From the NCBI RefSeq assembly GCF_900143515.1, contig NZ_FSQT01000001.1, positions 1,302,001 through 1,366,000 on the forward strand: DNA of 64,000 nucleotides, in the 5' to 3' direction. Origin of the DNA: Micromonospora cremea (GTDB lineage Bacteria > Actinomycetota > Actinomycetes > Mycobacteriales > Micromonosporaceae). A program made the translations under genes and the position numbers. Shown here in pieces: positions 8,174 through 17,535 of this stretch; position 1 is the first letter of the stretch; each line of letters starts with the position of its first letter. Below the pieces are notes generated by a model. It ran no database searches. It saw only the letters and a program-made list of their open reading frames with translations, and had not been told where the DNA came from.

Positions 8174-9322
8174 TCAGGCCGCGTCGGCGTCGGCCGGCGC
8201 CGAGGTCAGCCGGACGTCGCGCCGGCGCGTCACCACCGTCAGCGCCACCAGGGCGAAGAGCAGCAACGCGAGCACGTGGACCGGGACCGGGCCCAGCGGC
8301 GCGAGCAGCGCCAGCAGCGCGACGATCGGAAAGGCGACGACCACCGCGCCGTGCTGCTGCCGGCGGACGTGCAGCACCCAGACGGTGAGTAGGTAGACGG
8401 CGATCGGGACGGCGACCGCGTACCCGGCGGTGACTCCGGAGACGTGCCCGATGTGCCGCTCGTGGTCGACCGCCACGACCAGGCCCGCGCCGACCGCGGC
8501 GACCGCGGCGAAGATCAGATAGTGGCCGTAGCCCCAGATCAGCGAATAGGGCAGCCGGTCGGGCGCCTCGATCGGCCGGTCGAAGTAGAGCCACCAGAGC
8601 GCGAACACGATGATCAAGCCCGCCGCGGTGAGCGTCCAGAGGTTCTGGTCGCCGGCGTCCAGTTCGGTCTGGATCGCCACCGAGACGGACAGCACCACCT
8701 CACCGAGCACGATGAGGGTGAACAGTCCGTACCGCTCGGTGATGTGCCGGGGGTGCCACGGGGTCATTCCGGGCCGCTCGGCCACCGCCGGCACGAGCAG
8801 GTCGGCCAGCGCCAGCAGCACGAACGACGCGATGCCCCACTCGGCGGGCAGGGCCAGCCGGAGCAACCAGCCGACCTGCACCACGGTCACGCCGATGGCG
8901 TAGCGGCGTGCCGCCGCGCGGTGCGCAGGGTCGCCGACGGCCGCTCGGCTCCACTGCACGACGGCGGCCAGCCGCATCACCACGTACCCGTAGGTGATGA
9001 CGCTGAAGTCGCCGTCGGTGAAGGCGCGGGGCACTCCGGCCGCCAGGATCAATGCCCCGCTGATCTGGACCAGCGTGGTGATCCGGTAGACGTCGTCGTC
9101 GGTGTCGTACGCCGAGGCGAACCAGGTGAAGTTCATCCACGACCACCAGATCGCGAAGAACACCATCACGTAACTGGTCACGGCGTGCGCGAGGTGACCC
9201 GCGGAGACGTCGTGGTGCAGGCTGCCGGCGGCCTGTGCCACGGCCACCACGAAGCAGAGGTCGAAGAAGAGCTCCAGCGGGGTGGCCGAGCGGTGCGGCT
9301 CACTCCGGGATCGGGGCCTCAT
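8174..9322 (-). CDS. Low-temperature-requirement A (LtrA) membrane protein
   Basis: A polytopic membrane protein of about 382 residues with roughly ten hydrophobic segments. The family motif ATPLELFFDLCFVVAVAQ follows a short basic N-terminus. Further LtrA-type features are the acidic W-S-W-M-N-F segment after the second helix and ITERYGLFTLIVLGE. Its molecular role is unknown; the name comes from a Listeria cold-growth phenotype. The ATG at 9322 gives the usual short leader; an upstream in-frame start at 9385 is possible. The 3' end lies 74 bp from the photolyase gene on the same strand. Confidence 0.85.
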   Translation of the reverse strand: MRPRSRSEPHRSATPLELFFDLCFVVAVAQAAGSLHHDVSAGHLAHAVTSYVMVFFAIWWSWMNFTWFASAYDTDDDVYRITTLVQISGALILAAGVPRAFTDGDFSVITYGYVVMRLAAVVQWSRAAVGDPAHRAAARRYAIGVTVVQVGWLLRLALPAEWGIASFVLLALADLLVPAVAERPGMTPWHPRHITERYGLFTLIVLGEVVLSVSVAIQTELDAGDQNLWTLTAAGLIIVFALWWLYFDRPIEAPDRLPYSLIWGYGHYLIFAAVAAVGAGLVVAVDHERHIGHVSGVTAGYAVAVPIAVYLLTVWVLHVRRQQHGAVVVAFPIVALLALLAPLGPVPVHVLALLLFALVALTVVTRRRDVRLTSAPADADAA

Positions 9323-9432
9323 CGGCCGGTAGAACGGCCGCACGGATGGGGAACGGGTCAACACAGCTCCTCGGGTCGCCCACACGATAGCGAGCCCGGC
9401 ACCCGTCCCGAGAACGATCGCCGCAGGGGAAA

Positions 9433-10313
9433 TCAGCTGGCCGGGGCCACTCGGGCCGGCGGTGGCGCGACCGGCTCGCCTGCCTCACACCGGGCCAGGG
9501 TGCGCAGGGCCGCCTCCACCTCCGCCGGCAACCGCCGCCGGCCGCGCAGCGCCCACCCCAGCTCACGGCCGGCGTCGAGCAGCCCGCCCCGGCCGGCGGC
9601 GTCCCGGGCCACGGCGGCCGCCGTGCGCAGCACCACCCCGGCCGGACGGCGCAGCAGCGCGGTGAGCAGCCGGTTGCGCGTCTCCATCCGCCGCCGGGCC
9701 AGCCCGTCCCGCCCCGCCGGCAGCGGCAGATGGTGGGCCACCACGTCGTCGGCGTGCGCCAGCTGCCAGCCGGCCGCGGCCAGGTCCATCGCCAGCAGCG
9801 CCTCCTCGCCCCCAGCCGCTCGGTGAAGCCGCCGACCTGCTGGAACGCCCGTCGGCGCAGCACCACCGCGCAGGCCAGGAAGCCCAGCACCGACGGCCCC
9901 GGCGCGCCCGGCGGGGTGCCCAGGGGCGCGCGGGCCATCGCGGCGGACACCGGGTCGAGCCGCTGCTCCCGCCCGACCCGCACCTGCCCGGTGAGCAGGC
10001 CGGTGCCGGGGTGCCCGCGCAGGATCGCGGCGGCCCGTTCCAGCGCACCCGGCGCCCAGTAGGAGCCGTCGTCGGCGAACGCCACGAACGGCGTGTCGGC
10101 CAGCTCGACGCCGATGTTGCGGGCGGCGCCCGCGCCCGCGTTCCTGTCGAGCCGCACCACCCGCACCGCGGGAAAGGCCCGGGCCACCGCGGCCGGGGTG
10201 CCGTCGTCGGAGCCGTTGTCCACCAGGATCACCGGGGCGGTGTGCCGGCCCAGCGTGTCGAGCAGCTGCTCACGTCGGTTGCGGGTGGCCACCACCACGG
10301 TCACGTCGGTCAT
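9433..10313 (-). pseudogene. Family 2 glycosyltransferase split by a one-base frameshift
   Basis: The first part, from the ATG at 10313, encodes a GT2 nucleotide-sugar domain: VTVVVATRNRREQLLDTL, LVDNGSDDGT, AGAARNIG and a FADDGSYW metal-binding segment. After GGFTERLG the frame turns into arginine/tryptophan-rich nonsense. The expected continuation, MDLAAAGWQLAHADDVVAHHLP, lies in another frame that runs to the stop at 9433. Adding one C to the five-C run at 9809-9813 restores LGGEEALLAMDLA, so the lesion is a single-base deletion in a homopolymer. It may be a sequencing error or a true inactivation. Both halves keep normal codon use, which favours a recent event or an assembly error. Confidence 0.85.
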
Positions 10314-10382
10314 GGCGGCCCTGCTACCCCGGCGCGGCCCGCTCACGCCTGACGCGGGGGACCAACCCTCCCGTCGGTCGGA

Positions 10383-10802
10383 TCAGTCGTGCCGGCGGCT
10401 GTGGGTCAACCCCTCCAGCACCAGGGTCAGCCCGGCGCCGACCAGCCAGACGTCCTTGGCCAGCCCGCTGCCCTGCTGGGTCGGGCGCACGCTGCCCGCC
10501 TCGCGCATCCCGGGCGTCTTCAGGTACAGCTGCACCAGGCCCGCGCCGAACGCGGTCAGGCCGAGCCCGGCCAGGGTGGCTGGCACGAACGGGGCGAGCA
10601 GCGCCGCCCCCAGGGCCATCTCGGAGTACGACAGCAGCTTGGCGAAACGCGCCGGTTCCAGCTGGCGGAGCTGCGGCATTGCCGCGACCGCCATTCCGTG
10701 CATGCCCTGCGCCGCCTCGCCTTCGAGGTTGCGCTTGCTCAGGCCCGAGTTGAGGACGTACGCGCCGATGCTGACCCGCAGCGGCAGGTGCGCGAGTTTC
10801 AT
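10383..10802 (-). CDS. DoxX family membrane protein
   Basis: This 139-residue protein has four hydrophobic helices and the DoxX-like opening MKLAHLPLRVSIGAYVLNSGL, followed by FAKLLSYSEMALGAALLAPF. DoxX proteins are small inner-membrane proteins, some of them tied to oxidoreductase or thiol-stress systems, though most have no known activity. The ATG at 10802 sits after a GGGAG sequence; the open frame upstream to 10970 lacks homology-like features. It is divergent from the mycothiol dehydrogenase gene. Confidence 0.8.
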   Translation of the reverse strand: MKLAHLPLRVSIGAYVLNSGLSKRNLEGEAAQGMHGMAVAAMPQLRQLEPARFAKLLSYSEMALGAALLAPFVPATLAGLGLTAFGAGLVQLYLKTPGMREAGSVRPTQQGSGLAKDVWLVGAGLTLVLEGLTHSRRHD

Positions 10803-10984
10803 GATCACTCCCGGTGGCCGTGGTCCGAATGCGGCCCGGGTACCCGCCGAGGCCCGCGATAACCCGTTGGGCCGACTGGGCCGGCCCTGGTGATCGCGGT
10901 AGGTTCGCGAGGGGCTCCCCGCCCGGCCCGGCCACCCGCCAGCCCGGCACCCGAGCCCGCCGCAGATCACCAGCAGGAGGCGAA

Positions 10985-12073
10985 GTGAGCCAGGAAGTCC
11001 GGGGAGTCATCTCCCGCAGTAAGGGCGCGCCGGTCGAGGTCACCACCATCGTGGTGCCCGATCCCGGTCCGGGTGAGGCGATCGTCCGGATTCAGTCCTG
11101 CGGGGTCTGCCACACCGACCTGCACTACCGCGAGGGTGGCATCAACGACGACTACCCGTTCCTGCTCGGCCACGAGGCGGCGGGCATCGTCGAGCAGGTG
11201 GGGGAGGGCGTCACCGACGTCGCGCCGGGCGACTTCGTGGTGCTCAACTGGCGGGCGGTCTGCGGGGTCTGTCGGGCCTGCCGCCGTGGCCGGCCCTGGT
11301 ACTGCTTCAACACCCACAACGCCAGCCAGCGGATGACCCTCACCGACGGCACCGAGCTCGCACCGGCCCTGGGCATCGGCGCGTTCGCCGAGAAGACCCT
11401 GGTGCACGCCGGACAGTGCACCAAGGTGGACCCGGCCGCCCGACCGGCCGCGGTGGGGCTGCTGGGCTGCGGGGTGATGGCCGGGCTGGGTGCGGCGATG
11501 AACACCGGCAACGTCACCCGCGGCGACTCGGTCGCGGTGATCGGCTGCGGTGGCGTCGGCGACGCGGCGGTCGCCGGAGCGGCCCTCGCCGGCGCCACGA
11601 CGATCGTCGCCGTGGACACCGACTCCCGCAAGCTGGACTGGGCTCGCCGGTTCGGCGCCACGCACACCGTGAACGCCTCCGAGACCGACCCGGTCGAGGC
11701 GATCCGCGCCGCCACCGGCGGCTTCGGCGCCGACGTGGTGATCGACGCGGTGGGTCGACCGGAGACGTGGAAGCAGGCGTTCTACGCCCGGGACCTGGCC
11801 GGCACCGTGGTGCTGGTGGGTGTGCCGACCCCGCAGATGAAGATCGAGCTGCCGCTGCTGGACGTCTTCGGTCGCGGCGGCGCCCTCAAGTCCAGCTGGT
11901 ACGGCGACTGCCTGCCCAGCCGGGACTTCCCGATGCTCACGGAGCTGTACCTCCAGGGCCGGCTCGACCTGGACGCGTTCGTCACCGAGGAGATCGCGCT
12001 GGACCAGGTCGAGAACGCGTTCGACCGGATGCACAACGGCGACGTGCTCCGTTCGGTGGTGGTGTTCCCGTGA
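10985..12073 (+). CDS. mscR: S-(hydroxymethyl)mycothiol dehydrogenase / S-nitrosomycothiol reductase
   Basis: A 362-residue zinc-dependent medium-chain dehydrogenase. Catalytic zinc ligands are in SCGVCHTD and GHEAAG. Structural zinc Cys residues are in [15 protein letters not shown], and the NAD motif is [11 protein letters not shown]. The Cys spacing and the NWRAVCG and [10 protein letters not shown] segments match the mycothiol-dependent formaldehyde dehydrogenase group, which oxidises the mycothiol-formaldehyde adduct and reduces S-nitrosomycothiol in the cytosol. A GTG start follows AGGAGG. The stop overlaps the next gene by 4 bases, and the two are a conserved pair in actinobacteria. 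Confidence 0.9.
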   Translation: MSQEVRGVISRSKGAPVEVTTIVVPDPGPGEAIVRIQSCGVCHTDLHYREGGINDDYPFLLGHEAAGIVEQVGEGVTDVAPGDFVVLNWRAVCGVCRACRRGRPWYCFNTHNASQRMTLTDGTELAPALGIGAFAEKTLVHAGQCTKVDPAARPAAVGLLGCGVMAGLGAAMNTGNVTRGDSVAVIGCGGVGDAAVAGAALAGATTIVAVDTDSRKLDWARRFGATHTVNASETDPVEAIRAATGGFGADVVIDAVGRPETWKQAFYARDLAGTVVLVGVPTPQMKIELPLLDVFGRGGALKSSWYGDCLPSRDFPMLTELYLQGRLDLDAFVTEEIALDQVENAFDRMHNGDVLRSVVVFP

Positions 12074-12699
12074 GCGCCCGGGTCGAGCACACGGTCACCG
12101 CCGGCACGTTCTCCCTGGACGGGCAGACGTTCGACGTCGACAACAACGTCTGGGTGCTGGGCGACGACAGCGAGTGCGTCGTCTTCGACGCGCCGCACGA
12201 CGTGGCCGCGATCCTCGCCGTGGTGGGTGACCGGCGGGTGCGGGCGATCCTGGCCACCCACGCGCACGACGACCACGTCCGCGTGGCGCCCGAGCTGGCC
12301 CAGGCCACCGGCGCGCCGGTGCTGTTGCACACCGCCGACCGGGTGCTCTGGGACATGGTCCACCCCCAGCTGCCGCCGAATGGCGAGCTGCACGACGGGC
12401 AGAGCATCGACGTGGCCGGCACCACGCTGCGGGTGCTGCACACCCCCGGGCACAGCCCCGGCGCGTGCAGCTTCCACGCGCCGGAGCTGGGCGTGGTGTT
12501 CACCGGCGACACGCTCTTCGCCGGGGGCCCAGGTGCCACCGGCCGCTCGTACAGCGACTTCGACACCATCGTCCGGTCGATCCGCACCCGGCTGCTCACC
12601 CTGCCGTCGGAGACGGTCGTGCACACCGGGCACGGCGACGACACCACGATCGGCGCGGAGGCGCCGCACCTTCAGGAGTGGCTGGCCCGAGGCCACTGA
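12070..12699 (+). CDS. Metallo-beta-lactamase fold hydrolase, MscR partner
   Basis: The product is 209 residues with the metal-binding THAHDDH motif, HTPGHSPG, and a late [10 protein letters not shown] and HTGHGDDTT: the full metallo-beta-lactamase/glyoxalase II set. It overlaps mscR by 4 bases (GTGA), so the two are translationally coupled. A glyoxalase-II-like protein coupled to MscR suggests hydrolysis of S-formylmycothiol to formate and mycothiol, completing formaldehyde detoxification. That substrate is inferred from context. Confidence 0.85.
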   Translation: MSARVEHTVTAGTFSLDGQTFDVDNNVWVLGDDSECVVFDAPHDVAAILAVVGDRRVRAILATHAHDDHVRVAPELAQATGAPVLLHTADRVLWDMVHPQLPPNGELHDGQSIDVAGTTLRVLHTPGHSPGACSFHAPELGVVFTGDTLFAGGPGATGRSYSDFDTIVRSIRTRLLTLPSETVVHTGHGDDTTIGAEAPHLQEWLARGH

Positions 12700-12731
12700 G
12701 CACGGTCGGCTGGCCGGGCGGGGCCGGCGAC

Positions 12732-13160
12732 TCAACGCTCGCCGGCCGCGCCCAGCACCGGCTTGACGTCGAGCACCGGCGTGCCGTCCAGCGCCTCTAG
12801 GTCGGCCACCCGCACGCGCAGCCCGTCCATCGCCAGCACCCGTACGCGGTGCAGCCCGATCGGGTTGGGCCGGTGTGGGGAGCGGGTGCTGAAAACGCCC
12901 GACTCCGGCCGTGTCTCGTCGCCGCGCGGGTGCACCGTCAGGATGTCCCGTCGAGCCCGGTCCAGCCAGGTCAGCACCAGCAGCTCCGCACCGACCCGTA
13001 CATCGCCCAGGGCCCGCTCGACCTGCGGGTCGAAGACCAGCCAGGCGTCCGGCGCGCCCTCGTCGCCCTGCCTCGGCGCGCTCGCCGCGTCGGTCAGCGG
13101 CGAGAGGACCCGGCCGACCGGGCGCAGCAGGTACGCATCGTCGCTCTGGGCTTCGGTCAT
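12732..13160 (-). CDS. trmO: tRNA (N6-threonylcarbamoyladenosine(37)-N6)-methyltransferase TrmO
   Basis: This 142-residue protein has the TsaA/TrmO fold hallmark SPHRPNPIGLHRVRV, preceded by FSTR, and a late LDGTPVLDVKPVL segment. TrmO methylates t6A37 in threonine tRNAs with SAM and uses a single-sheeted beta barrel rather than a Rossmann fold. The length is shorter than E. coli TrmO because the C-terminal extension is missing, as in many actinobacterial TsaA-domain proteins. It converges with the MBL gene and is divergent from the VOC gene. Confidence 0.85.
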   Translation of the reverse strand: MTEAQSDDAYLLRPVGRVLSPLTDAASAPRQGDEGAPDAWLVFDPQVERALGDVRVGAELLVLTWLDRARRDILTVHPRGDETRPESGVFSTRSPHRPNPIGLHRVRVLAMDGLRVRVADLEALDGTPVLDVKPVLGAAGER

Positions 13161-13228
13161 GGTCGTTCCCTTCCGGACGGTCGGTCGGTCCCAATCTAGT
13201 GCCGCCGGTCGGCGCTAGAATCCCGCCC

Positions 13229-13699
13229 ATGGCCGCCGAGCAACCCGCACCCGCTGTCCGTCAGCTGCGCCTCGTCGTGGAGGCGGCCGATCACGACGCC
13301 GCCGTCGCGTTCTTCCGCGACGCGCTCGGCCTGCCCGAGCAGGCGGCGTTCAGCGGCGACGGGGACGCCCGGGTGGTGATCCTGGACGCCGGCCGGGCCA
13401 CCCTGGAGATCGCCAACCCGGCACAGAAGCGCATGATCGACGAGGTCGAGGTGGGCCGGCAGGTGGCACCCCGCATCCGGGTGGCCTTCGAGGTGGACGA
13501 CGCCCGGGAGACCACCGCCCGACTGGTCGCCGCCGGGGCGAGCGAGATCGCGCCACCCACCCGTACGCCCTGGCACTCGCTCAACTCCCGCCTCGACGCC
13601 CCGGCGGACCTCCAGATCACCGTCTTCCAGGAGCTGCGTACCCCGGACGAGCGGGCCGGGACGGACGGCTTCGGCACCGGACGTGACGGCGACGACTGA
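13229..13699 (+). CDS. VOC superfamily (glyoxalase/bleomycin-resistance fold) protein
   Basis: A 156-residue protein with the paired beta-alpha-beta-beta-beta units of the vicinal oxygen chelate fold: VRQLRLVVEAADHDAAVAFF and DALGLPEQ in the first half, RIRVAFEVDDARETTARLVAAGA in the second. Metal-ligand candidates are a Glu in ATLEIANP and a Glu in the late FQELRT. The substrate cannot be named. The ATG at 13229 follows a weak ribosome site. The C-terminus overlaps the next gene by 17 bases in another frame. Confidence 0.82.
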   Translation: MAAEQPAPAVRQLRLVVEAADHDAAVAFFRDALGLPEQAAFSGDGDARVVILDAGRATLEIANPAQKRMIDEVEVGRQVAPRIRVAFEVDDARETTARLVAAGASEIAPPTRTPWHSLNSRLDAPADLQITVFQELRTPDERAGTDGFGTGRDGDD

Positions 13700-14798
13700 G
13701 CCGGGCGGGCTGCCCGCCGTCGCACTCACCCCGGCACAGACGGCCGCCCTGGCCCACGTCCGGTCGATCGCCGTGGCAGAGCGTCCCGCCGCCCTCGCCG
13801 CCCTCGCCCGGGAACTCGCCACCGCCGACGTCGGCCAACGGCCGGAGCAGTTGCTCGCCGCGGTCGTGCAACATGCTCGGCTGACCGTCAACTTCCACCC
13901 CGACCGGTTGTGCGCCGACGGTCGGACGGTCGCCGCGGCACTGGCCGACGACGGGGTGTATCGCAGCCAGTTCGTCACGGGCATCTCCAACGGCGGGCTC
14001 ACCGCGTTCCCCGGCGGCGACCGGGACCGCTGGGAACGGCGAATGTTCGACGGCGCGTACCAGCGGCCCGGCGTGACGCCAGCCGACCGGCCCACGTACG
14101 GCGGTCTGAACCTGCTCGACCACGCGGACGGCGCCTGCCCTCGCTTCGGCTCCTGTCACCTGCGGCTGCGCCCCGCGGTGCTGGCCCGGGCGACCTTCTG
14201 CCTTGGCGACAGCCACCTCGGCCCGCGTACGGTGGGCACCGCCGACGCCTTCGAGGCGGTGCTCGCCGGGCTCGTCGCCGGCACTGCCGCCACCGGTGAA
14301 TGCCTGGGACGCACCGGCACGGACGTCGCCACCCTGATCCGGACCTCGCTGAGCGTGCCGACCGGTCCGCGCACCGTCGGTCGCGCGCTGGACGACTACG
14401 TGGAGGCGCAGGTCCACGGCACCCTCGACCTTGCCGAGGACGTCGAGGAACTGGTGGTGGATCCGTCCTTCGCCGGCACGCCGACTGGCGCGACACTGGA
14501 GTTGATCGCCCAGCGGTTCGGCTACCCGCTGCGGTGGCATCAAGGTTTCGCGCTGGCGGTGGATCAGGTTGACCCGGAGTTCCGGGGCCCGGCGATCCCG
14601 GTGTTGGCGGCGCGCCTGCACCGGGAGTTCGCCCCACCGGGCGAACCGGTGGACGCGGCCCTGATCGGTCGGGGTGCGCTCTCGGTGATCACCGAGCCGG
14701 CCCGCTGGGCCGATCTGGGGCCCGCCGCCGACACCCTGCAGCACATCAAGCAGCTCTGGCACGTTCTCGTCCGGTACGGCACCCCGCACGTGAGCTGA
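13683..14798 (+). CDS. DUF3626-type protein
   Basis: A 371-residue soluble protein. The segment VVQHARLTVNFHPDRL, followed by FVTGISNGGLTAFPGGDRDRWE and YGGLNLLDHADGACPRFGSCHLRLRP, corresponds to what I remember of the DUF3626 family. The conserved Asn, His, Asp, Arg and Gly positions look like an ADP-ribosyltransferase-like or nucleotide-handling pocket, but I cannot show that. A GTG start overlaps the VOC gene by 17 bases, so translational coupling is likely. There is no signal peptide. Function unknown. Confidence 0.6.
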   Translation: MTATTEPGGLPAVALTPAQTAALAHVRSIAVAERPAALAALARELATADVGQRPEQLLAAVVQHARLTVNFHPDRLCADGRTVAAALADDGVYRSQFVTGISNGGLTAFPGGDRDRWERRMFDGAYQRPGVTPADRPTYGGLNLLDHADGACPRFGSCHLRLRPAVLARATFCLGDSHLGPRTVGTADAFEAVLAGLVAGTAATGECLGRTGTDVATLIRTSLSVPTGPRTVGRALDDYVEAQVHGTLDLAEDVEELVVDPSFAGTPTGATLELIAQRFGYPLRWHQGFALAVDQVDPEFRGPAIPVLAARLHREFAPPGEPVDAALIGRGALSVITEPARWADLGPAADTLQHIKQLWHVLVRYGTPHVS

Positions 14799-15330
14799 TG
14801 CGGCCGGATTCGCACGGCCTCGATCGTCCGAAACCGCGTCGCCGCCTCGAACTCACCCGCCGTGAGATATCGGGCCAATCACGGACGGTCAGCTAAGGCG
14901 CACTCGCCACCCTCGCCCGCAGCCGCCCACACCACCCCGGCCGGGCCCTTTGCTCTGCTTCAACAGACGCAACACATACCTTGAACTGCGAAAAGGCGAT
15001 TTTGGGCGGTTGTGGAGGTTGTCGACCCGTCAGCACGGTCCGTGACTGTTGCGTCTATTGAAGCAGAGAAAAGGCTGCGGGGTGGGTGTGGCCCACGGCC
15101 GCCATGACCACTCTGAGTCACGTTGCGGGGCCCTTGGCGCCAAAAGGTGGACCCGTCCGATTCCGCAGGTGACCGGGACCGCAGCCTGGTGGGGCACCGG
15201 CATTTCCGGAATGCCCGACACGTCAACCTGGTTGTGTCCCCCGTACCGCCGGAGCCCAAACCCTTTCCGCGGTCATCTCCCGAGGAGTGTTCACCCCGGA
15301 GCGCTCCGCACGATCGAAAGGGCAACCATC
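14799..15330. other. 532-bp gene-free leader region with a long inverted repeat
   Basis: No convincing gene lies here. It contains the 21-bp inverted repeat listed separately and, nearer the secreted-protein start, several GC-rich hairpins, for example GACAC...GTGTC around 15222-15243. The long untranslated stretch before a cell-wall-type secreted protein suggests RNA-level control, but I could not match it to a known riboswitch. Confidence 0.5.
14953..15068. repeat. 21-bp inverted repeat pair, 74 bp apart
   Basis: The arm at 14953-14973 starts CTCTGCTTCAAC and ends ACGCAAC. The arm at 15048-15068 is its reverse complement with one mismatch (20 of 21). The 74-bp interior has no gene. The arms are AT-richer than their surroundings. 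They could be ends of a small non-autonomous element, a paired operator, or a long stem in an RNA leader. Confidence 0.8.
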
Positions 15331-16044
15331 GTGAAGGTCGACTTCACTCGATGGCTCCCCGCCATCGCTAAGGACTCGTACCGCAAGACCGCCCTGAGCG
15401 TTGTGGGTGTGGCCGCCCTCGGTGGCCTGGCACTCGCGCCGACAGCGGCCGCCGCCCCGGTCACCTCCGGGCCGCACCAGGGCGCCGTCGCCGCCATCGA
15501 GCTCGCCACCGGCAAGGCCGCCACCGCGGCACGCCAGCAGGACCAGCCCGTCGAGTCCGGGCTGACCACCGGCTCCGCCACCGGCAAGCCGCCGGCGGGC
15601 AAGCCGAGCCGCGAGGAGCTCATTCCGCACGGCATCGAAGGCGCCCAGTCGCGCATCCCGCTCGACGACGCGCAGCTCGCCAACGCCCGGGCCATCGTCG
15701 ACGCCGCCAAGAAGACCGGCGTCGGTGACCGCGGCGCGGTGATCGGCATCGCGACCTCACTGCAGGAGTCGAAGCTGTACAACCTCGGCCACCTCGGCGC
15801 GTACAACGACCACGACTCGCAGGGCCTGTTCCAGCAGCGCCCGTCGTCCGGTTGGGGCACGCCCGAGCAGATCACCGACCCGGAGTACGCCGCCACGGCG
15901 TTCTTCGACGCGCTCAAGAACATCGGCGGCTGGCAGGACCTGCCGCTGACCACCGCCGCGCAGACCGTCCAGGTCTCCGCCTTCCCGTACGCGTACGCGC
16001 AGTGGGAGGAGCAGGCGGCGGACATCGTCCAGCAGCTCTGGTGA
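15331..16044 (+). CDS. Secreted lysozyme-like (putative lytic transglycosylase) protein, paralog 1
   Basis: A 237-residue exported protein. A basic start and hydrophobic core end in PTAAAAPVT, a signal-peptidase site. Residues about 50-115 form a low-complexity linker. The C-terminal domain has ATSLQESKL, with candidate catalytic Glu146, then DHDSQGLFQQRPSSGWGTPEQ and ALKNIGGWQ. The QES plus GLFQ pair resembles the catalytic Glu and the S-x-G-L-x-Q motif of lysozyme-like transglycosylases. It probably acts on peptidoglycan outside the cell. GTG 15331 is the only start that gives a signal peptide. Two paralogs lie at 19412 and 41703. Enzyme activity is inferred. Confidence 0.75.
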   Translation: MKVDFTRWLPAIAKDSYRKTALSVVGVAALGGLALAPTAAAAPVTSGPHQGAVAAIELATGKAATAARQQDQPVESGLTTGSATGKPPAGKPSREELIPHGIEGAQSRIPLDDAQLANARAIVDAAKKTGVGDRGAVIGIATSLQESKLYNLGHLGAYNDHDSQGLFQQRPSSGWGTPEQITDPEYAATAFFDALKNIGGWQDLPLTTAAQTVQVSAFPYAYAQWEEQAADIVQQLW

Positions 16045-16055
16045 CACCCGCACAC

Positions 16056-16098
16056 ACGACGCCGGCCGGCTCCCGAACAGGGGGCCGGCCGGCGTCGT
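16056..16098. terminator. Bidirectional hairpin terminator
   Basis: A long GC-rich stem (ACGACGCCGGCCGGC pairing with GCCGGCCGGCGTCGT) lies between two convergent stops, 16044 on the plus strand and 16111 on the minus strand. It lacks a clear U-tract, as is usual in actinomycetes. Confidence 0.75.
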
Positions 16099-16110
16099 CG
16101 TGTCGGTACC

Positions 16111-17481
16111 TCAGCAGGCGGGGTAGAGGCGCCGGGTGCCGACCCCGGCGGCGTACGCGGCCCGGTCGCTGAACCGGCAGCCGTAGTCGGGACGGGCCAC
16201 CACCGCCGGGTCGGTCACCGTGTCGCCGGCGGGGCGGGCGCCGGTGCGTACCCAGGACACCAGGTCGTCCCAGGCGGCGCCGGCCTCGGCCGGGGTGAAC
16301 TCGCAGTGCTGCGTGGCCCGGATGGCCCGCTGCACCACCAGCCGGCTGCGGCCGTGCCGCGCCACGTCGGTGGCGTACGCCTGCTCCATGCTGAACGGCA
16401 CGAACAGGTCACCGAGGCCGTGCAGGCTGAGCACCGGCGCGGTGGGGCGGCCGGCGATCCGTGGCACCTCGGTCAGCGTCGGCAGGAGTCGCTGCCAGAC
16501 GTTCTCCGGGGCGACCCGCCGCACGGTGGCGTTGACGTTGACCGGGCTGTTCGGGGTGTAGCGGGTGAGCAGGTTGGTGGAGAGCTGACCGGGTCGTTGG
16601 GCGGGGGAGTCGCCGCTGCTGGTCACGGTGATCGAGAAGAGGAAGTCCTTCCAGACCGCGAACGCGGCGTCCGCGCCGGGGCGCGGCCCGCCCGAACGGT
16701 TCACCGTGATGGCCCGTAGCTGCTTGCCCCGGTCGGTGGTGGTGTCCGGCCCCGTGGGAGTGAGCCCGGCCAGGCCGAGCGCCACCTCGATGCGGGGCAC
16801 GGCGTTGGTCAGATAGTCGGCCGGCGTGGGATAGGCCGGCACCTCGGCGAGAGCCTGCGCGACCAGGTTGTAGTCCAGGTAGAAGTCGAGCAGCGTCTGG
16901 TCGCCGAGCACCCCGCACATGGGCAGCGCGCCGTCGTAGTAGCCGGGGTGCTGCTCCAGTGAACGGCCGATGATGTACCCGCCCATCGACACCCCGGCGA
17001 GGTAGGTGTGGTGCGGCCGGCGGACGGTCCGTCCGAAGTGGTCGGCGAGATCCTTTGTTCCCAGCACCCCGGAGCGGATGTCGAAGCCGTTGCGGTCGTA
17101 CGAGGACGACGCCCAGGCGTACCCCTGCTCCAGCAGCCGCTGGCGCAACCCGAAGCCGGGCGGCTCCGGCGAGAGCACGGTGCCCTGGCCGCGGTAGCCG
17201 TGCGCCCACAGCACCAGGTCACCGTTCCACCAGGCGGGGACCTCGATGATGTATCCGGCGTGGCGGTGCACGCCCTGACGTACCGTCGTTGGCTTGCCGG
17301 CCACGACCAGCGGCGCCAGCGGCGGGTTCTCGATGGTGTACCCGGGCAGCGGCTGGCCGCCCCCGGGGTCGCGGTCGGCGGTGGCGCTGGCTGGCGCGGC
17401 GCCGGCGAGCCCGACCGCCAGGGTCAGGGTCGCGGTGGCGGCGAGCAGGCGGCGGAGGGTGCGAACGGGTGAGGACAGCAT
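16111..17481 (-). CDS. Secreted alpha/beta hydrolase
   Basis: This 456-residue protein starts with an export signal (RTLRRLLAATATLTLAVGLAGA, cleavage near ASA-TA). The mature part has an alpha/beta hydrolase core: the oxyanion-side LVLWAHGYRG, nucleophile elbow AGVSMGGYIIG, acid GLGDLFVPF and catalytic His in TQHCEF. Cys residues in PMCGVLG and the C-terminal YPAC may form disulfides. It may be an esterase, lipase or tannase-like enzyme; the substrate is unknown. A perfect 14-bp palindrome lies about 55 bp upstream of the start. Confidence 0.82.
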   Translation of the reverse strand: MLSSPVRTLRRLLAATATLTLAVGLAGAAPASATADRDPGGGQPLPGYTIENPPLAPLVVAGKPTTVRQGVHRHAGYIIEVPAWWNGDLVLWAHGYRGQGTVLSPEPPGFGLRQRLLEQGYAWASSSYDRNGFDIRSGVLGTKDLADHFGRTVRRPHHTYLAGVSMGGYIIGRSLEQHPGYYDGALPMCGVLGDQTLLDFYLDYNLVAQALAEVPAYPTPADYLTNAVPRIEVALGLAGLTPTGPDTTTDRGKQLRAITVNRSGGPRPGADAAFAVWKDFLFSITVTSSGDSPAQRPGQLSTNLLTRYTPNSPVNVNATVRRVAPENVWQRLLPTLTEVPRIAGRPTAPVLSLHGLGDLFVPFSMEQAYATDVARHGRSRLVVQRAIRATQHCEFTPAEAGAAWDDLVSWVRTGARPAGDTVTDPAVVARPDYGCRFSDRAAYAAGVGTRRLYPAC

Positions 17482-17535
17482 CGATGCTCCCCATCGGACG
17501 GATGTCGCCCGCGGGCGACCAGGCGGGACGGTTGC

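Noticed and set aside
15110..15330. Possible c-di-AMP (ydaO-type) riboswitch before the first lysozyme-like gene
   Set aside because: Such leaders are common before actinobacterial cell-wall hydrolases, and a CCCGACA...TCAACC stretch is reminiscent, but the ordered conserved blocks are missing. A covariance scan would settle it.
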